Shown in pieces: positions 44,215 through 54,002 of a DNA stretch of 64,000 nucleotides. The stretch spans positions 1 to 64,000 of the forward strand of contig NZ_QMED01000024.1 of assembly GCF_003286125.1 (NCBI RefSeq), in the 5' to 3' direction. How positions within the stretch are numbered: position 1 is the first letter of the stretch; the number at the start of each line of letters is the position of its first letter. The position numbers were made by a program, and so were the translations under genes. The notes under the pieces are model-generated. The model saw only the letters and a list, made by a program, of their open reading frames with translations, was not told the DNA's origin and did not search any database. Origin of the DNA: Algibacillus agarilyticus (GTDB lineage: Bacteria; Pseudomonadota; Gammaproteobacteria; Enterobacterales; Alteromonadaceae).

Positions 44215-46572
44215 TTAGTGATAAACATTAACGCCATGCTCATTATAATAAGCCAGTCTTTGCTCGATAAAATTAACAATCTCAGGTAAATTTTCAGCAA
44301 TTTCAGGAATAATTTGAACTGCAGTAGCCGGAATAACGAATTGAGTTAAGTCAGGATTGGCTTCAAACATAACACGATAGGTAATCAAAGCGGCTAACAA
44401 GTAAGTATTCTCCATACCATGCGGCGCAGAATCGCCATACATATCAGTAAATACCACATCACTCATATACGTTTCATTTTCGAGCAAATCAGCAATAATA
44501 GGCCCGACAGGGATCATTCGAATAGACGTATTAGGTGTTGCAGCATTAACTTGGTCTTGATAATCAACGAACCACTCGTGGTAATCGCCTGCCGTATATT
44601 GATTATATTCACTAAAACCAGCCGCATTAATTACCGAAATAGGATCGTCTCCCAAACTCTGAATGGCCAAAGGGCTGTCAGGCCAATGCTCATAAATAAA
44701 GACATCAGCACTGGGTTGATTTTCAGTGATAAATTCAACGAGCTCTGCAGCAGGAGCTAACGAATCAATCACCGGACGGCTTGGCTCTTCATAGTTAGAA
44801 GGCATAAAAATGACATCATCAAAAGATTGTTGCTCAAAACTCGTTCCATCCATATCTGGATCCCAATAAATATCGCTATTACATTCATAAGCATAACCAA
44901 CACCCGTGTTAGCTGATTGAGCAAGATGTCCAGGAATTTGACCAAAAATGCCGCCTCCAGAGGCTTTAGTTCCACTTGCTAAAGCGAGCATACCCAACCA
45001 GTTACCCGCACGCGTATACAAAGTAGGTGTAGCTAAATCACCGCCATCAAAGGTAAATAAACTATGACCAAAAACAAAATAATTTGAACTCGCTACCGGT
45101 GCATAATTTTCAGGCGTGGTCACATTAAAATCAGTTGATACATTTGACTCTATATACGAGCCTGTTTGTCCTGAAATATTGACCGTATAATCAGTCGATC
45201 CAACCAAATTATCTAATATGATATGAGTACTTGTTGTTTCAGTAATGAATTGACCATTAATACGAATAACATAACTCTCTGTTGGTGTTTCTGCAGGTGC
45301 CGTATCTTGCCATGTTAAGTTTATACGCTCAGGTTGAATACAATTCACAGCCAGACCATCAGGTGAAAATGGCCAGATATTGCCTGATGGCATCGGTATT
45401 TCAGGTTCAATTGGCGTTTCATCGATAGGTGTTTCATCGATAGGTGTTTCATCAATAGGCGCTATTGGTTCAGGTATGTCATTTGGGGGTAAATCAACGT
45501 TTTCATTCACTGTTATCGTCGCGACAGCCCAATCGACATGCGTAAAACAACCACAATCATGACCATCACTCAATGTATAAGTAAACTGAGCTTCCCCCAT
45601 AAAATCATCGGCAGGTGAAAACCAAATAATTTGGTTTTCACGATCAAATACAAAAGAACCATTCGATACATCATCCGCTAGCAAAACCGTTAACAAGTCG
45701 CCATCAATATCGTGATCATTTTCTAATAGCGTTGAAAAAGGGATCGCCAATGACGTATTAACTTGGGTTGTTAAATTGTCACCACTGGCAACTGGCGCAG
45801 TATTGGCAGCGTCAACGCTACAAACATCATTATTGCCAAGATCTACATCTCCAACTGCAATTTCAACAGAGCTAAATCCCATTAACCCCCAATCGCCTCC
45901 ATCCGTCCCATCTGAAACCGCGTAGGTAAAACGAGCAATACCATTAAAATCAGTTTGCGGAATAAATGTAATCACGCCTAATGCTGGATCATGACTAAAT
46001 GTGCCATGCTCAACATCATCTAAAGTCGCGATCGAAAGCGTATCATTATCAGCATCAAAATCATTGGCAAAGATCTGGCTAACCGGGATCGTTACGCTGG
46101 TATTGACAGGCGTTGTGAAATAATCAGAGTTAGGTAAAGGGACATGTTGCTGATCCGCGCGTTGCGTATTCTCAATAACCAGCGTCACATTACCCCAATT
46201 CATTAAATTATAATCACCATCGTCTGTGCCATCTGACAAGGTATAGGTAAAACTCGCCTGCCCTGTGAAATTATCGAGAGGGGTAAATCGAATAACACTT
46301 TCGTTTGAGTCCGTTACACTATTGCCCTGTGTTGTATCATCCGCCATCAGAATAGTTAACGCATCACCATCTTCATCATAATCATTGGCCGTTAAAACCG
46401 AAAACGGTATGCTTATCGTAGAATTCATCGGAACATAAAGTGTGTCAGCTGCCGCATACGGTACAGCCGCAATAGCAGGTGAAAAGATCGATACAGCACC
46501 AATAGCTAATAACACCGCTTTAGCCGTAGCCGTTTTAGTCGGGGTCGTAATAGGGGGTTTAAATAACAACAT
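44215..46572 (-). CDS. secreted multidomain protein: Ig-like/cadherin-type repeats, FN3, SGNH-hydrolase-like domain
   Basis: The 785-residue protein has a long signal peptide (core AVLLAIGAVSIFSPAIAA). Three Ig-like tandem domains follow (about residues 40-130, 140-240, 250-350), each with NDYDEDGDALTILMADD-type or NDFDADNDTLSI and FTYTLSDGTD motifs. A short PIDET repeat linker, a fibronectin type III-like domain (about 405-480) and a C-terminal SGNH/GDSL-like domain come next; it starts with YFVFGHSLF, where Ser would be the nucleophile, and ends with a GDSAPHG segment that may carry the Asp/His pair. Similar proteins accompany polysaccharide-degrading genes. The substrate is unknown. Confidence 0.78.
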   Translation of the reverse strand: MLLFKPPITTPTKTATAKAVLLAIGAVSIFSPAIAAVPYAAADTLYVPMNSTISIPFSVLTANDYDEDGDALTILMADDTTQGNSVTDSNESVIRFTPLDNFTGQASFTYTLSDGTDDGDYNLMNWGNVTLVIENTQRADQQHVPLPNSDYFTTPVNTSVTIPVSQIFANDFDADNDTLSIATLDDVEHGTFSHDPALGVITFIPQTDFNGIARFTYAVSDGTDGGDWGLMGFSSVEIAVGDVDLGNNDVCSVDAANTAPVASGDNLTTQVNTSLAIPFSTLLENDHDIDGDLLTVLLADDVSNGSFVFDRENQIIWFSPADDFMGEAQFTYTLSDGHDCGCFTHVDWAVATITVNENVDLPPNDIPEPIAPIDETPIDETPIDETPIEPEIPMPSGNIWPFSPDGLAVNCIQPERINLTWQDTAPAETPTESYVIRINGQFITETTSTHIILDNLVGSTDYTVNISGQTGSYIESNVSTDFNVTTPENYAPVASSNYFVFGHSLFTFDGGDLATPTLYTRAGNWLGMLALASGTKASGGGIFGQIPGHLAQSANTGVGYAYECNSDIYWDPDMDGTSFEQQSFDDVIFMPSNYEEPSRPVIDSLAPAAELVEFITENQPSADVFIYEHWPDSPLAIQSLGDDPISVINAAGFSEYNQYTAGDYHEWFVDYQDQVNAATPNTSIRMIPVGPIIADLLENETYMSDVVFTDMYGDSAPHGMENTYLLAALITYRVMFEANPDLTQFVIPATAVQIIPEIAENLPEIVNFIEQRLAYYNEHGVNVYH
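45416..45465. repeat. short tandem repeat encoding PIDET units
   Basis: Three near-identical 18-bp units on this stretch encode repeated PIDET with a glutamate, an acidic/proline linker between the third Ig-like domain and the fibronectin-like domain of the SGNH-like protein. Confidence 0.85.
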
Positions 46573-46733
46573 AACTCAATTCCTTTAACAAATTATCTTA
46601 AAAACAACGTCAGCTTTTTATAAAGAGTAAAGAAGGTTGAGCATGAAAGAGATGGCACTTAGTGCCAATATCAAGGCAATTAGTGCCACTTAATAAAATT
46701 GTGAACGGGTTCTCAATAGTTAGGCGTGATGAG

Positions 46734-47735
46734 TTAAACAGACATTAAATATTGAGCAGGCGTGCAATTCATCCATCGCTTAAATGCGCGTGAAAACCCA
46801 CGTTGATCGGCATACCCTAATAAAAATGCAACGTTATGTAATTGACAACTTTTAACTTGCAAGTACGATAACGCCATCTTTTTTCGTTCATCATCTAACA
46901 ACAGTTGATAGGAAGTACCTTCATCTTGTAGTTTTCTATAAAAAGTACGTTTACTCATATGATATGAGCATGCGATATCTTCAGCTGAAAAGTGCCCTTT
47001 TGCTAATCTACCCGCAATTAAGCTTCGAACGCCATTAATAAAATCAACGCGATTATCTAACTCACTTAATATTTTGTCAGCTCTAGCTTGTAAAATGGCA
47101 TACAAATAATCATTAAATTGCGCGTTTTCAACTAAATATAATTGTTTATCAAAGACAATCGAATTTTGATTTTGGTTAAAATAAATCGGGCAGTTAAACC
47201 GTTTTTGATATTGCTTGGCATGTGCTGGTGCTGCAAATTGGCAACTAATACGCTCAGGGCATACCGCCTCCCCTGCAAAAACTCTCACCCAATTTAAAAA
47301 GCCACTAAACACACGTTCAATTTCATAACTATGAAAATACTTAGCTTCAATTGAATAAATAATCGAGAAATGTTTTTCTGTTTCTTCTATTTGCAAACCA
47401 ATATGATCAGCAAGGACTTTAGTATATTTGTATTTATTCGTAACAGCGGTTTTTAAATCTGGGCTTGCAGCAAAAAGTAACCCAACAATACCTCTTTTAT
47501 AAGGATCTGAATGCGCGCCCATTTGTAAACCAATCCCAGAAAAGGGTAATAACTTATCTGCAGCTTGCCATAATTTCAAATGTTGCCCCACGGGATAACG
47601 ACTCTCAGGTTGTTGTAAATCAGAAACTGTCACGCCAGATTCGCTGATTAGGTCATCTTGCGAGATACCACTTTGTAAAATGGTATTAAATAACTCGCGA
47701 CTGGTTTCAACCGCCATACAAGGAGTTTTAAACAT
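46734..47735 (-). CDS. AraC family transcriptional regulator
   Basis: The 333-residue protein has the N-terminal arabinose-binding-like domain of the OruR/ArgR-type regulators (FSGIGLQMGAHSDPYKRGIVG, WVRVFAGEAVCPERISCQF in sections) and a C-terminal double helix-turn-helix (SAEDIACSYHMSKRTFYRKLQDEG and NVAFLLGYADQRGFSRAFKRW in sections). It lies 161 bp upstream of the SGNH-like gene on the same strand and could control it. Its effector is unknown. Confidence 0.9.
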   Translation of the reverse strand: MFKTPCMAVETSRELFNTILQSGISQDDLISESGVTVSDLQQPESRYPVGQHLKLWQAADKLLPFSGIGLQMGAHSDPYKRGIVGLLFAASPDLKTAVTNKYKYTKVLADHIGLQIEETEKHFSIIYSIEAKYFHSYEIERVFSGFLNWVRVFAGEAVCPERISCQFAAPAHAKQYQKRFNCPIYFNQNQNSIVFDKQLYLVENAQFNDYLYAILQARADKILSELDNRVDFINGVRSLIAGRLAKGHFSAEDIACSYHMSKRTFYRKLQDEGTSYQLLLDDERKKMALSYLQVKSCQLHNVAFLLGYADQRGFSRAFKRWMNCTPAQYLMSV

Positions 47736-48051
47736 TGATATTACTCATTTTTATTATTCATTTTTATTATCATTATTTGCCCCTTGAATTCGCTTAATAG
47801 CCACTCATATTGAAATTTTCTCGATGAAAAACAGGTCAATATATACTCATGTGACATAAGTATACTCCCCAAGTAGCACCCAAAATCGGTTACAGAAACA
47901 CTTGAGCTCATACGAATACACACTCAATATCAGTATGCAGGTTAATCAATACATGACAGTTGTACTATCATTCGGTTTAATCAACAATCAACAAATAAAA
48001 AAATTTATGATAAACGTTAAACAGATCAAATTTTTATATCCGAAATTAACC
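47736..48051. other. 316-bp intergenic stretch before repeat copy 2
   Basis: AT-rich sequence between the AraC regulator (minus) and the repeat. It has a short direct repeat catttttattat near 47753-47781, upstream of the araC-type gene. Two short open frames (47741-47923 and 47902-48090) have no ribosome site and no recognisable content. It probably carries the regulator's promoter. Confidence 0.45.
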
Positions 48052-48276
48052 TATAGTCAAAACGATCGGGTTTTAGGGGCAGGTTCCTAGTTCCAGACGA
48101 AACCTAAGTACTTACTTCCATGTAAGCAAAGCCGTCAAAGCTACCGTGTCCTGCTCTCGCCCCTTACCTGCATCCATGCAGGCAAGCTTCGAGACGCCAT
48201 GAGCATATGCTCTAATATGTGATTGGGGCGAGTAAGCGCTGACAATGAACCATAAAACCTGAGCGAGAAGACTATA
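48052..48276 (+). mobile_element. MITE-like modular repeat, copy 2
   Basis: This 225-bp element is the partner of 13646-13869. Ends TATAGTC and GACTATA, core and orientation are the same. Compared with copy 1 it lacks the CCTAAAT hairpin module but has a private insert of about 49 bp with another 16-nt hairpin (CTTACTTCCATGTAAG) and a small AGGTT/AACCT stem. In both copies the element ends about 50 bp before the start codon of a plus-strand transporter gene (here the sodium:solute symporter at 48332). No transposase is in the window. Confidence 0.75.
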
Positions 48277-48331
48277 TTATGCCGTTCGTAGAAAACACAT
48301 CGAACTCATAATTTAAACAGCTAACCTCTTT

Positions 48332-49756
48332 ATGCACATATTCACATTTATCACTATTTTAATTCTGTTTCTGTTTGTCGGTTTTTTAGCATCAAAACAA
48401 AGCAATAATAATGCGAGTGACTACATACTCGCGAATAGAAATGTATCATCTCTGTTAACGGCGCTTTCTGCGGCTGCCAGTAAATACAGTGGTTATATGT
48501 TTATTGGCCTCATTGGTTATATTTATACTTATGGCCTATCGGCTATCTGGATCATAGTCGGTTTCATTCTTGGGGATTTGATAGCCTGGTTGTTTGTTGC
48601 TCACAAAATAAGCCATATAACAACTCAAACATCGGCAATTAGTTTTGCGAGTTTACTAAGTCGAGGTGATGGTGAAGAATATACTCAGTTAAAAAAATTA
48701 ATTGCCGGTATTTCACTATTATTTTTAACCGTATATGCAGCAGCACAGCTGAGTGCCGCAGGTAAAACACTTTACGCCATATTTGATTGGTCTGTTGATA
48801 TGGGCACAACTTTAGGCGCGGTGCTAGTCCTAGCCTATTGCTTCAAAGGCGGTTTACGTGCCTCGATTTGGACCGATGCACTCCAAGCTATCATCATGCT
48901 TATCGCCCTATTTTTAATCGCCTATCAGGTGTTAGACATCACCAATGGCTTACAAGGTTTCTTGCAAAATTTAAACACACACACACCTGCACACTTAGAT
49001 TGGGGAATAGTCAGATTTGGTAGCATCGAAGCCGTCTGCTTGTTTGCCCTCGGTTGGATCTTTAATGGAATAGGCACACTTGGGCAGCCTCACATCATGG
49101 TGCGTTTGATGGCTCTATCCCCAACGGCTAACCTTAAGCATACCACTGTCTATTACTTTACTTGGAGTTTAAGTTTTGTATGCTTAATTTTGTTTACAGG
49201 TTTAAGTGCTCGACTATTTATTGATCCGGCAGCGATCACCGATACCGAACTGGCTCTACCGCTATTAGCACAAAAAATATTACCTGAAGTTACCATCGGC
49301 ATTGTGATCGCCGGTATTTTTGCATCCATTTTATCTACCGCTGATTCGCAAATCCTCAGTTGCGCTACCGTACTCAGCGAAGACTTCTCACTTTCAAAAA
49401 GTCAAGCTGCACGTCGCATTGCAACGTTAACGATGGTGAGCATTGCGTTATTAATCGCTTTATTTGCATTAAGCAATGTATTTAATTTAGTCATATTTGC
49501 TTGGTCAGCGCTTGCTAGCGGTTTAGCACCTTTAGTTATTATTATGGCGCTGGACAAACGCCCATCAGAAAAAACCGCCATTTTCATGTTATTAATTGGG
49601 TTTAGCGCTGGTTTAGTTTGGCGATATGTGGGATTAAATTCGATTATTTATGAAGCATTTTCCGGCATTACTAGTGGGTTAATCGTTTATCTCGTCAATC
49701 ATTACTATTCATTACTTCGATCATCTAATACCCATAAATTGAAGCTTAATAAATAA
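48332..49756 (+). CDS. sodium:solute symporter family protein
   Basis: The 474-residue polytopic protein has about thirteen helices and the SSS signature elements: YILANRNVSSLLTALSAAASKYSG in the first helices (sodium site region), GGLRASIWTDALQAIIML and LGQPHIMVRLMAL. It resembles PutP-type sodium/proline symporters, but the substrate cannot be assigned. The ATG at 48332 has no strong Shine-Dalgarno. The repeat element ends 55 bp upstream and may influence expression. Confidence 0.88.
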   Translation: MHIFTFITILILFLFVGFLASKQSNNNASDYILANRNVSSLLTALSAAASKYSGYMFIGLIGYIYTYGLSAIWIIVGFILGDLIAWLFVAHKISHITTQTSAISFASLLSRGDGEEYTQLKKLIAGISLLFLTVYAAAQLSAAGKTLYAIFDWSVDMGTTLGAVLVLAYCFKGGLRASIWTDALQAIIMLIALFLIAYQVLDITNGLQGFLQNLNTHTPAHLDWGIVRFGSIEAVCLFALGWIFNGIGTLGQPHIMVRLMALSPTANLKHTTVYYFTWSLSFVCLILFTGLSARLFIDPAAITDTELALPLLAQKILPEVTIGIVIAGIFASILSTADSQILSCATVLSEDFSLSKSQAARRIATLTMVSIALLIALFALSNVFNLVIFAWSALASGLAPLVIIMALDKRPSEKTAIFMLLIGFSAGLVWRYVGLNSIIYEAFSGITSGLIVYLVNHYYSLLRSSNTHKLKLNK

Positions 49757-49791
49757 AAAAGCGCTTGTAATATATCAACTACAAACGCTTT
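49757..49791. terminator. hairpin between the symporter and cytochrome c genes
   Basis: Imperfect arms aaaagcgcttgt (49757-49768) and acaaacgcttt (49781-49791) right after the symporter stop lie between convergent genes. The A-run on the left gives a T-run on the minus strand. Confidence 0.65.
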
Positions 49792-49841
49792 GAAATGTGG
49801 GATAACCACCTAGGGCTTGCCCTACCAATATGTCAGTCTAT

Positions 49842-50153
49842 TTATTTTAACGAGGCAAAATAAGCCGCAACATTAGCAACGTCTTCATCAGAAAGTGCAG
49901 CAGCCATGCCAGCCATAATACCGGCTTGTGTACCGGTGCGCTCACCCGCTTTATAAGCTTTTAAAGCAGAGACTAAATACGCTTCGTTTTGTCCTGCTAA
50001 ATTAGGGTAAGTGGGGATTAAGGCTTTGCCATCCATACCGTGGCAACCTGCACACATAACCGATTTAGCTTTACCCGCATCGATATTAGCTGCAAAAGCA
50101 GAAACCGAAAATAAAGCACTCAATACCGTACTAACTAAAACTAATTTTTTCAT
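49842..50153 (-). CDS. periplasmic c-type cytochrome (class I)
   Basis: The 103-residue protein has a signal peptide (ending SAFAA) and one heme-binding CAGCH (residues 34-38); the methionine in [10 protein letters not shown] is the likely axial ligand. It is of the small cytochrome c553/c5-type with a [18 protein letters not shown] helix. It serves as a soluble electron carrier in the periplasm. It is monocistronic and lies downstream of dnaJ after its terminator. Confidence 0.92.
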   Translation of the reverse strand: MKKLVLVSTVLSALFSVSAFAANIDAGKAKSVMCAGCHGMDGKALIPTYPNLAGQNEAYLVSALKAYKAGERTGTQAGIMAGMAAALSDEDVANVAAYFASLK

Positions 50154-50272
50154 TCTATACTCCGGATTAAAACGAAAGACAATAATAGACTTCTTCTGCT
50201 TTCATTATAACGTTAAATCGATAAGGGTAAATAAACTCGAATTAAATCATGAGAATAAATAACGCATTTATT

Positions 50273-50305
50273 AAAAAAGCCCACTTAACTAACATTAAGT
50301 GGGCT
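50273..50305 (-). terminator. intrinsic terminator of dnaJ
   Basis: An 11-bp perfect stem (agcccacttaa at 50278-50288 against ttaagtgggct at 50295-50305) with a 6-nt loop is followed on the minus strand by a T-run. It lies 36 bp past the dnaJ stop. Confidence 0.88.
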
Positions 50306-50340
50306 CATATATTAAAAATTTGATTTTTTAGTTACTAAGC

Positions 50341-51474
50341 TTATTTAGCTAAATCATCAAAGAAGCGCTTAACACCATCAAAGAAGCCTTGTTCTTTTGG
50401 TTTATGCTTGCTGGTTGTTGCTTCACCAAGCTGTTCTAAAAGTTCTTTTTGTGAATCCGTTAAGTTTACAGGCGTTTCAATAACAACACGACAAATCAAA
50501 TCACCAACGGCACCGCCTCTGACTGATTTAACGCCTTTACCGCGCATTCTAAACATACGACCGGTTTGTGTTTCAGCCGGTATTTTAAGCTTAACTTTTC
50601 CATCTAATGTTGGTACTTCGATTTCACCACCTAAAGCCGCAACCGTAAAGCCGATCGGTACTTCGCAATGTAAATTACTTTCATCACGTTGGAAAATACG
50701 ATGCTCACGTACATTAACTTGGACATATAAATCACCAGCGGGTGCACCAAACTGCCCTGCTTCACCTTCACTGGCTAAGCGAATTCTATCGCCCGTATCA
50801 ACACCGGCTGGTACTTTAACTGAAAGCGTTTTACTTTTTTGTACACGGCCTTGACCAGAACAAGGTTTACAAGGGTCTTTAATAATTTTACCCGTACCAT
50901 GACACGTAGGACAAGCTTGCTGAACAGCAAAAAAGCCCTGACGCATTTGCACTTGACCTTGACCATGACAAGTACCACAGGTTTGCGCTTGCGTGCCTTT
51001 TTTAGCACCACTACCCGAACAAGGATCACACGAAACCCAAGTTGGCACTTTAATTTCGACCGATTTACCTTTAACCGCTTCTTCTAAAGACAAGTCTAAA
51101 TTATATCGAAGATCGGCACCGCGTTGCGCTCTAGATTGTCTTCCGCCACGACCACCGCCGCCGCCAAATAAATCACCAAAAGCGTCACCAAATATATCGC
51201 CAAAGTCTTGAGCACCGCCGCCACCGCCGCCAAATCCACCTTGCTGAGGGTCGATACCCGCATGGCCATATTGATCGTAACGCGCGCGCATATTATCGTC
51301 AGTTAAGACTTCATAAGCATCTTTAACTTCTTTAAACTTAACTTCTAAATCTTTGTCGCCTTGAGTACGATCCGGGTGATACTTCATTGCAAGACGTTTA
51401 TACGCCTTTTTAATATCGCGTTCGCTGGCATCTTTCGCCACGCCTAAAACTTCATATAGATCCCGTTTCGACAT
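50341..51474 (-). CDS. dnaJ: chaperone protein DnaJ
   Basis: DnaJ stimulates DnaK ATPase and delivers clients. The 377-residue protein has an N-terminal J-domain with the HPD motif, a Gly/Phe-rich linker (about residues 76-115), four zinc-finger CxxCxGxG repeats ([32 protein letters not shown]) and a C-terminal client domain. It is a full class A DnaJ. It lies 227 bp downstream of dnaK, separated by a terminator hairpin and further inverted repeats. Confidence 0.97.
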   Translation of the reverse strand: MSKRDLYEVLGVAKDASERDIKKAYKRLAMKYHPDRTQGDKDLEVKFKEVKDAYEVLTDDNMRARYDQYGHAGIDPQQGGFGGGGGGAQDFGDIFGDAFGDLFGGGGGRGGRQSRAQRGADLRYNLDLSLEEAVKGKSVEIKVPTWVSCDPCSGSGAKKGTQAQTCGTCHGQGQVQMRQGFFAVQQACPTCHGTGKIIKDPCKPCSGQGRVQKSKTLSVKVPAGVDTGDRIRLASEGEAGQFGAPAGDLYVQVNVREHRIFQRDESNLHCEVPIGFTVAALGGEIEVPTLDGKVKLKIPAETQTGRMFRMRGKGVKSVRGGAVGDLICRVVIETPVNLTDSQKELLEQLGEATTSKHKPKEQGFFDGVKRFFDDLAK

Positions 51475-51516
51475 TTTTCTACTCTATTCTATAACTTAAA
51501 TTGATCGGCTAAATAA

Positions 51517-51555
51517 ACCATTTAACGATAAACATATATGACTAAATGGTTTATC
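51517..51555. repeat. 10-bp inverted repeat upstream of dnaJ
   Basis: Arms aaaccattta and taaatggttt enclose about 19 nt in the dnaK-dnaJ gap, close to the dnaJ start. It could form a leader hairpin in the dnaJ transcript. Confidence 0.6.
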
Positions 51556-51564
51556 CACTACTTA

Positions 51565-51632
51565 TTTTTTACTTTATATTTTGGTTTTTACGACGAATAT
51601 CGAGAGGATTCAATAAAATATAAAGTAAAAAA
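51565..51632. repeat. 18-bp perfect inverted repeat in the dnaK-dnaJ gap
   Basis: Arms 51565-51582 (ttttttactttatatttt) and 51615-51632 are exactly complementary around a 32-nt loop. The arms are pure AT apart from one pair, unlike a normal terminator stem. It may be a recombination scar, a small MITE remnant or a dnaJ leader structure. Confidence 0.85.
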
Positions 51633-51647
51633 CAAATGGCTAATCGT

Positions 51648-51682
51648 AAAAAACGGGCGGCTATAAATAGCTCACCCGTTTT
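51648..51682 (-). terminator. intrinsic terminator after dnaK
   Basis: On the minus strand a GC-rich stem (acgggtgagcta/tagccgcccgt) is followed by a T-run, 19 bp past the dnaK stop. It would end or attenuate transcription before dnaJ. Confidence 0.82.
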
Positions 51683-51700
51683 ATTTAAATAACGTTTACG

Positions 51701-53623
51701 TTATTTATCTTCTTTAACTTCTTCAAACTCAGCATCAACAACATCGTCAGCCGGATTAGCTTGAGTAGGCTCAGCACCTTCTGGCGCTGCGCCGCCTTCA
51801 GCTTGCGCTTTAGCTTGAGCAATTTCCATTAATTTAGCAGAAGCCGTGATAAGCGCTTGAGATTTTTCTTCAATCACGTCTTTATCGTCGCCTTTAATCG
51901 CTGTTTTTAATTCAGCTATCGCCGCATCAATCGCTTCTTTATCATTAGCCGCTAATTCTTCGCCCGCTTCTTCAACTTGCTTGTTAGTAGCATGAACAAG
52001 GCCGTCAGCTTGGTTACGCGCTTGAATTAATTGTTCAAATTTCTCATCTTCATCCGCATTTGCTTCAGCGTCACGTACCATTTGTTCAACTTCTTCATCA
52101 CTTAAACCAGAAGAGGCTTTAATGGTGATTTTTTGCTCTGTACCCGTGTCTTTATCTTTAGCTGATACATGTAAAATACCATCAGCATCAATATCAAACG
52201 TAACTTCAATTTGTGGCGTACCACGCATTGCAGGGCGAATACCTTCAAGGTTAAATTGACCAAGTGATTTATTTAAGCTTGCTTGCTTACGCTCACCTTG
52301 AACAACATGAACCGTAACCGCTGATTGATTATCTTCAGCCGTTGAGAATGTTTGTGATTTCTTAGTTGGGATACTGGTGTTTTTCTCGATAACCGCAGTC
52401 ATCACACCACCCATTGTTTCAATACCTAATGACAATGGCGTCACATCAAGTAATAAAACGTCAGTTACGTCACCAGAAAGAACACCACCTTGAATAGCAG
52501 CACCGGCAGCAACCGCTTCATCTGGGTTTACATCTTTACGAGGTTCTTTACCAAAGAACTCAGTAACCGCTTTTTGAACCATTGGCATACGTGTTTGACC
52601 ACCAACCAAGATAACATCGTTAATATCGCTTACTGATAAATCAGCATCGGCTAACGCTTGTTTTAATGGCGCTAATGATTTTTTAACTAAATCTTCAACT
52701 AATGATTCTAACTTGCTACGTGTTACTTTAAGGTTTAAATGTTTAGGACCTGAAGCATCAGCCGTAATATACGGTAAGTTAATATCAGTTTGTTGTGCTG
52801 AAGATAATTCACATTTAGCTTTTTCTGCTGCTTCTTTTAAGCGTTGCATGGCTAAAGGATCTTTACGTAAATCAAAACCTTGGTCGTTTTTGAACTCTTC
52901 TACTAAATAATTAATTAAGCGGTTATCGAAATCTTCACCACCTAAGTGAGTGTCACCGTTAGTCGCTAATACTTCAAATGAATGCTCGCCATCAACTTCA
53001 TCAATTTCAATAATTGAGATATCGAATGTACCACCACCTAAATCGTATACCGCAACAACGCTTTCGCCGCCTTTTTTATCCATGCCGTAAGCAAGAGCAG
53101 CCGCAGTCGGTTCGTTGATAATACGTTTAACATCTAAACCAGCAATACGACCCGCATCTTTAGTTGCTTGACGTTGTGAATCATTAAAGTAAGCAGGAAC
53201 CGTAATAACCGCACCTGTTACTTCTTCACCTAAATAATCTTCAGCGGTTTTTTTCATCTTTTTCAAGATTTCAGCAGAAATTTGTGGTGGAGCGATTTTT
53301 TCGTTCTTAACCGAAACCCATGCATCACCGTTATCCGCTTTTGTAATTTCAAAAGGCATGATCCCGATATCGCGCTGAACTTCTTTATCGTCAAAACGAC
53401 GACCGATTAAACGTTTGATTGCAAATAACGTATTTTGTGGATTTGTAATTGCTTGACGCTTAGCCGGTTGACCGACTAATGTTTCGCCTTCTGCTGTATA
53501 AGCAATGATCGACGGGGTTGTGCGATCGCCTTCAGCATTTTCTAAAATTTTTGGTTTGTCGCCATCTAAAACAGCAACACATGAATTTGTTGTACCTAAA
53601 TCGATACCAATGATTTTACCCAT
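51701..53623 (-). CDS. dnaK: chaperone protein DnaK (Hsp70)
   Basis: DnaK is the ATP-driven Hsp70. The start at [15 protein letters not shown] (53623) gives 640 residues; a frame reaching 53638 adds five residues that DnaK lacks, and a GAGG Shine-Dalgarno sits 9 bp before the chosen ATG. ATPase motifs [22 protein letters not shown] and the linker [13 protein letters not shown] are present, with a C-terminal [11 protein letters not shown] tail. No grpE gene is next to it in this window. Confidence 0.97.
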   Translation of the reverse strand: MGKIIGIDLGTTNSCVAVLDGDKPKILENAEGDRTTPSIIAYTAEGETLVGQPAKRQAITNPQNTLFAIKRLIGRRFDDKEVQRDIGIMPFEITKADNGDAWVSVKNEKIAPPQISAEILKKMKKTAEDYLGEEVTGAVITVPAYFNDSQRQATKDAGRIAGLDVKRIINEPTAAALAYGMDKKGGESVVAVYDLGGGTFDISIIEIDEVDGEHSFEVLATNGDTHLGGEDFDNRLINYLVEEFKNDQGFDLRKDPLAMQRLKEAAEKAKCELSSAQQTDINLPYITADASGPKHLNLKVTRSKLESLVEDLVKKSLAPLKQALADADLSVSDINDVILVGGQTRMPMVQKAVTEFFGKEPRKDVNPDEAVAAGAAIQGGVLSGDVTDVLLLDVTPLSLGIETMGGVMTAVIEKNTSIPTKKSQTFSTAEDNQSAVTVHVVQGERKQASLNKSLGQFNLEGIRPAMRGTPQIEVTFDIDADGILHVSAKDKDTGTEQKITIKASSGLSDEEVEQMVRDAEANADEDEKFEQLIQARNQADGLVHATNKQVEEAGEELAANDKEAIDAAIAELKTAIKGDDKDVIEEKSQALITASAKLMEIAQAKAQAEGGAAPEGAEPTQANPADDVVDAEFEEVKEDK

Positions 53624-53778
53624 TTGGAAAAACCTCAACTTTAATATTTAAATTGGAAATAATTACTTGCTTTATAAGTAGGGTCTTTATTAAAACTTTC
53701 AACCGTTACTGATAAAAAATTGTTTATAGCGCATACATTTCGTTTTTAAATGAACGCAATCATGTGCTCTTGAAAGCT

Positions 53779-53805
53779 ATATGGGGGAGTTAAAGACTTT
53801 TTCAA
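53779..53805 (-). promoter_or_regulatory. sigma-32 heat-shock promoter of dnaK
   Basis: On the minus strand TTGAAA (53805-53800) and CCCCATAT (53786-53779) are 13 bp apart, a close match to the sigma-32 consensus CTTGAAA-N11-16-CCCCATNT. The -10 lies about 155 bp before the dnaK ATG, implying a long leader. Confidence 0.85.
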
Positions 53806-53877
53806 TTATAAATTTATAAAAGATCGTAATTAATTACATTTATCAGTATTACCGCGGCAGGAGTCAGGTTGGAAAAT

Positions 53878-53920
53878 AGACTCAAGTCACTTCAACAAGC
53901 TTGTTCAGAGCTCTTGAGTA
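53878..53920. repeat. REP-like palindrome with ACTCAAG ends
   Basis: Actcaag and cttgagt form the outer arms around an aacaag/cttgtt inner palindrome. It resembles the CCCAAGTCACTT fragments at 39413-39439, 62034-62049 and, more weakly, 10641-10660. It lies just past the terminator of the TonB receptor gene. Confidence 0.5.
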
Positions 53921-53923
53921 TAT

Positions 53924-53959
53924 AAAAAAGGCCACTAAACATGATATTTAGCAGCCTTA
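53924..53959 (-). terminator. terminator of the TonB-dependent receptor gene
   Basis: On the minus strand an imperfect stem aaggctgctaaa/tttagtggcctt is followed by a T-run, 44 bp past the receptor stop codon. Confidence 0.8.
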
Positions 53960-54002
53960 TTAAACAACATTAGGCAAGATGCCCTCATAAACGTTAGCTT
54001 AT

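Noticed and set aside
47741-48090. Two short open frames between the AraC regulator and the repeat
   Set aside because: No Shine-Dalgarno, no recognisable content, and one runs into the repeat element.
50408-51211. Several plus-strand frames over dnaJ
   Set aside because: They are shadows of a well-conserved dnaJ.
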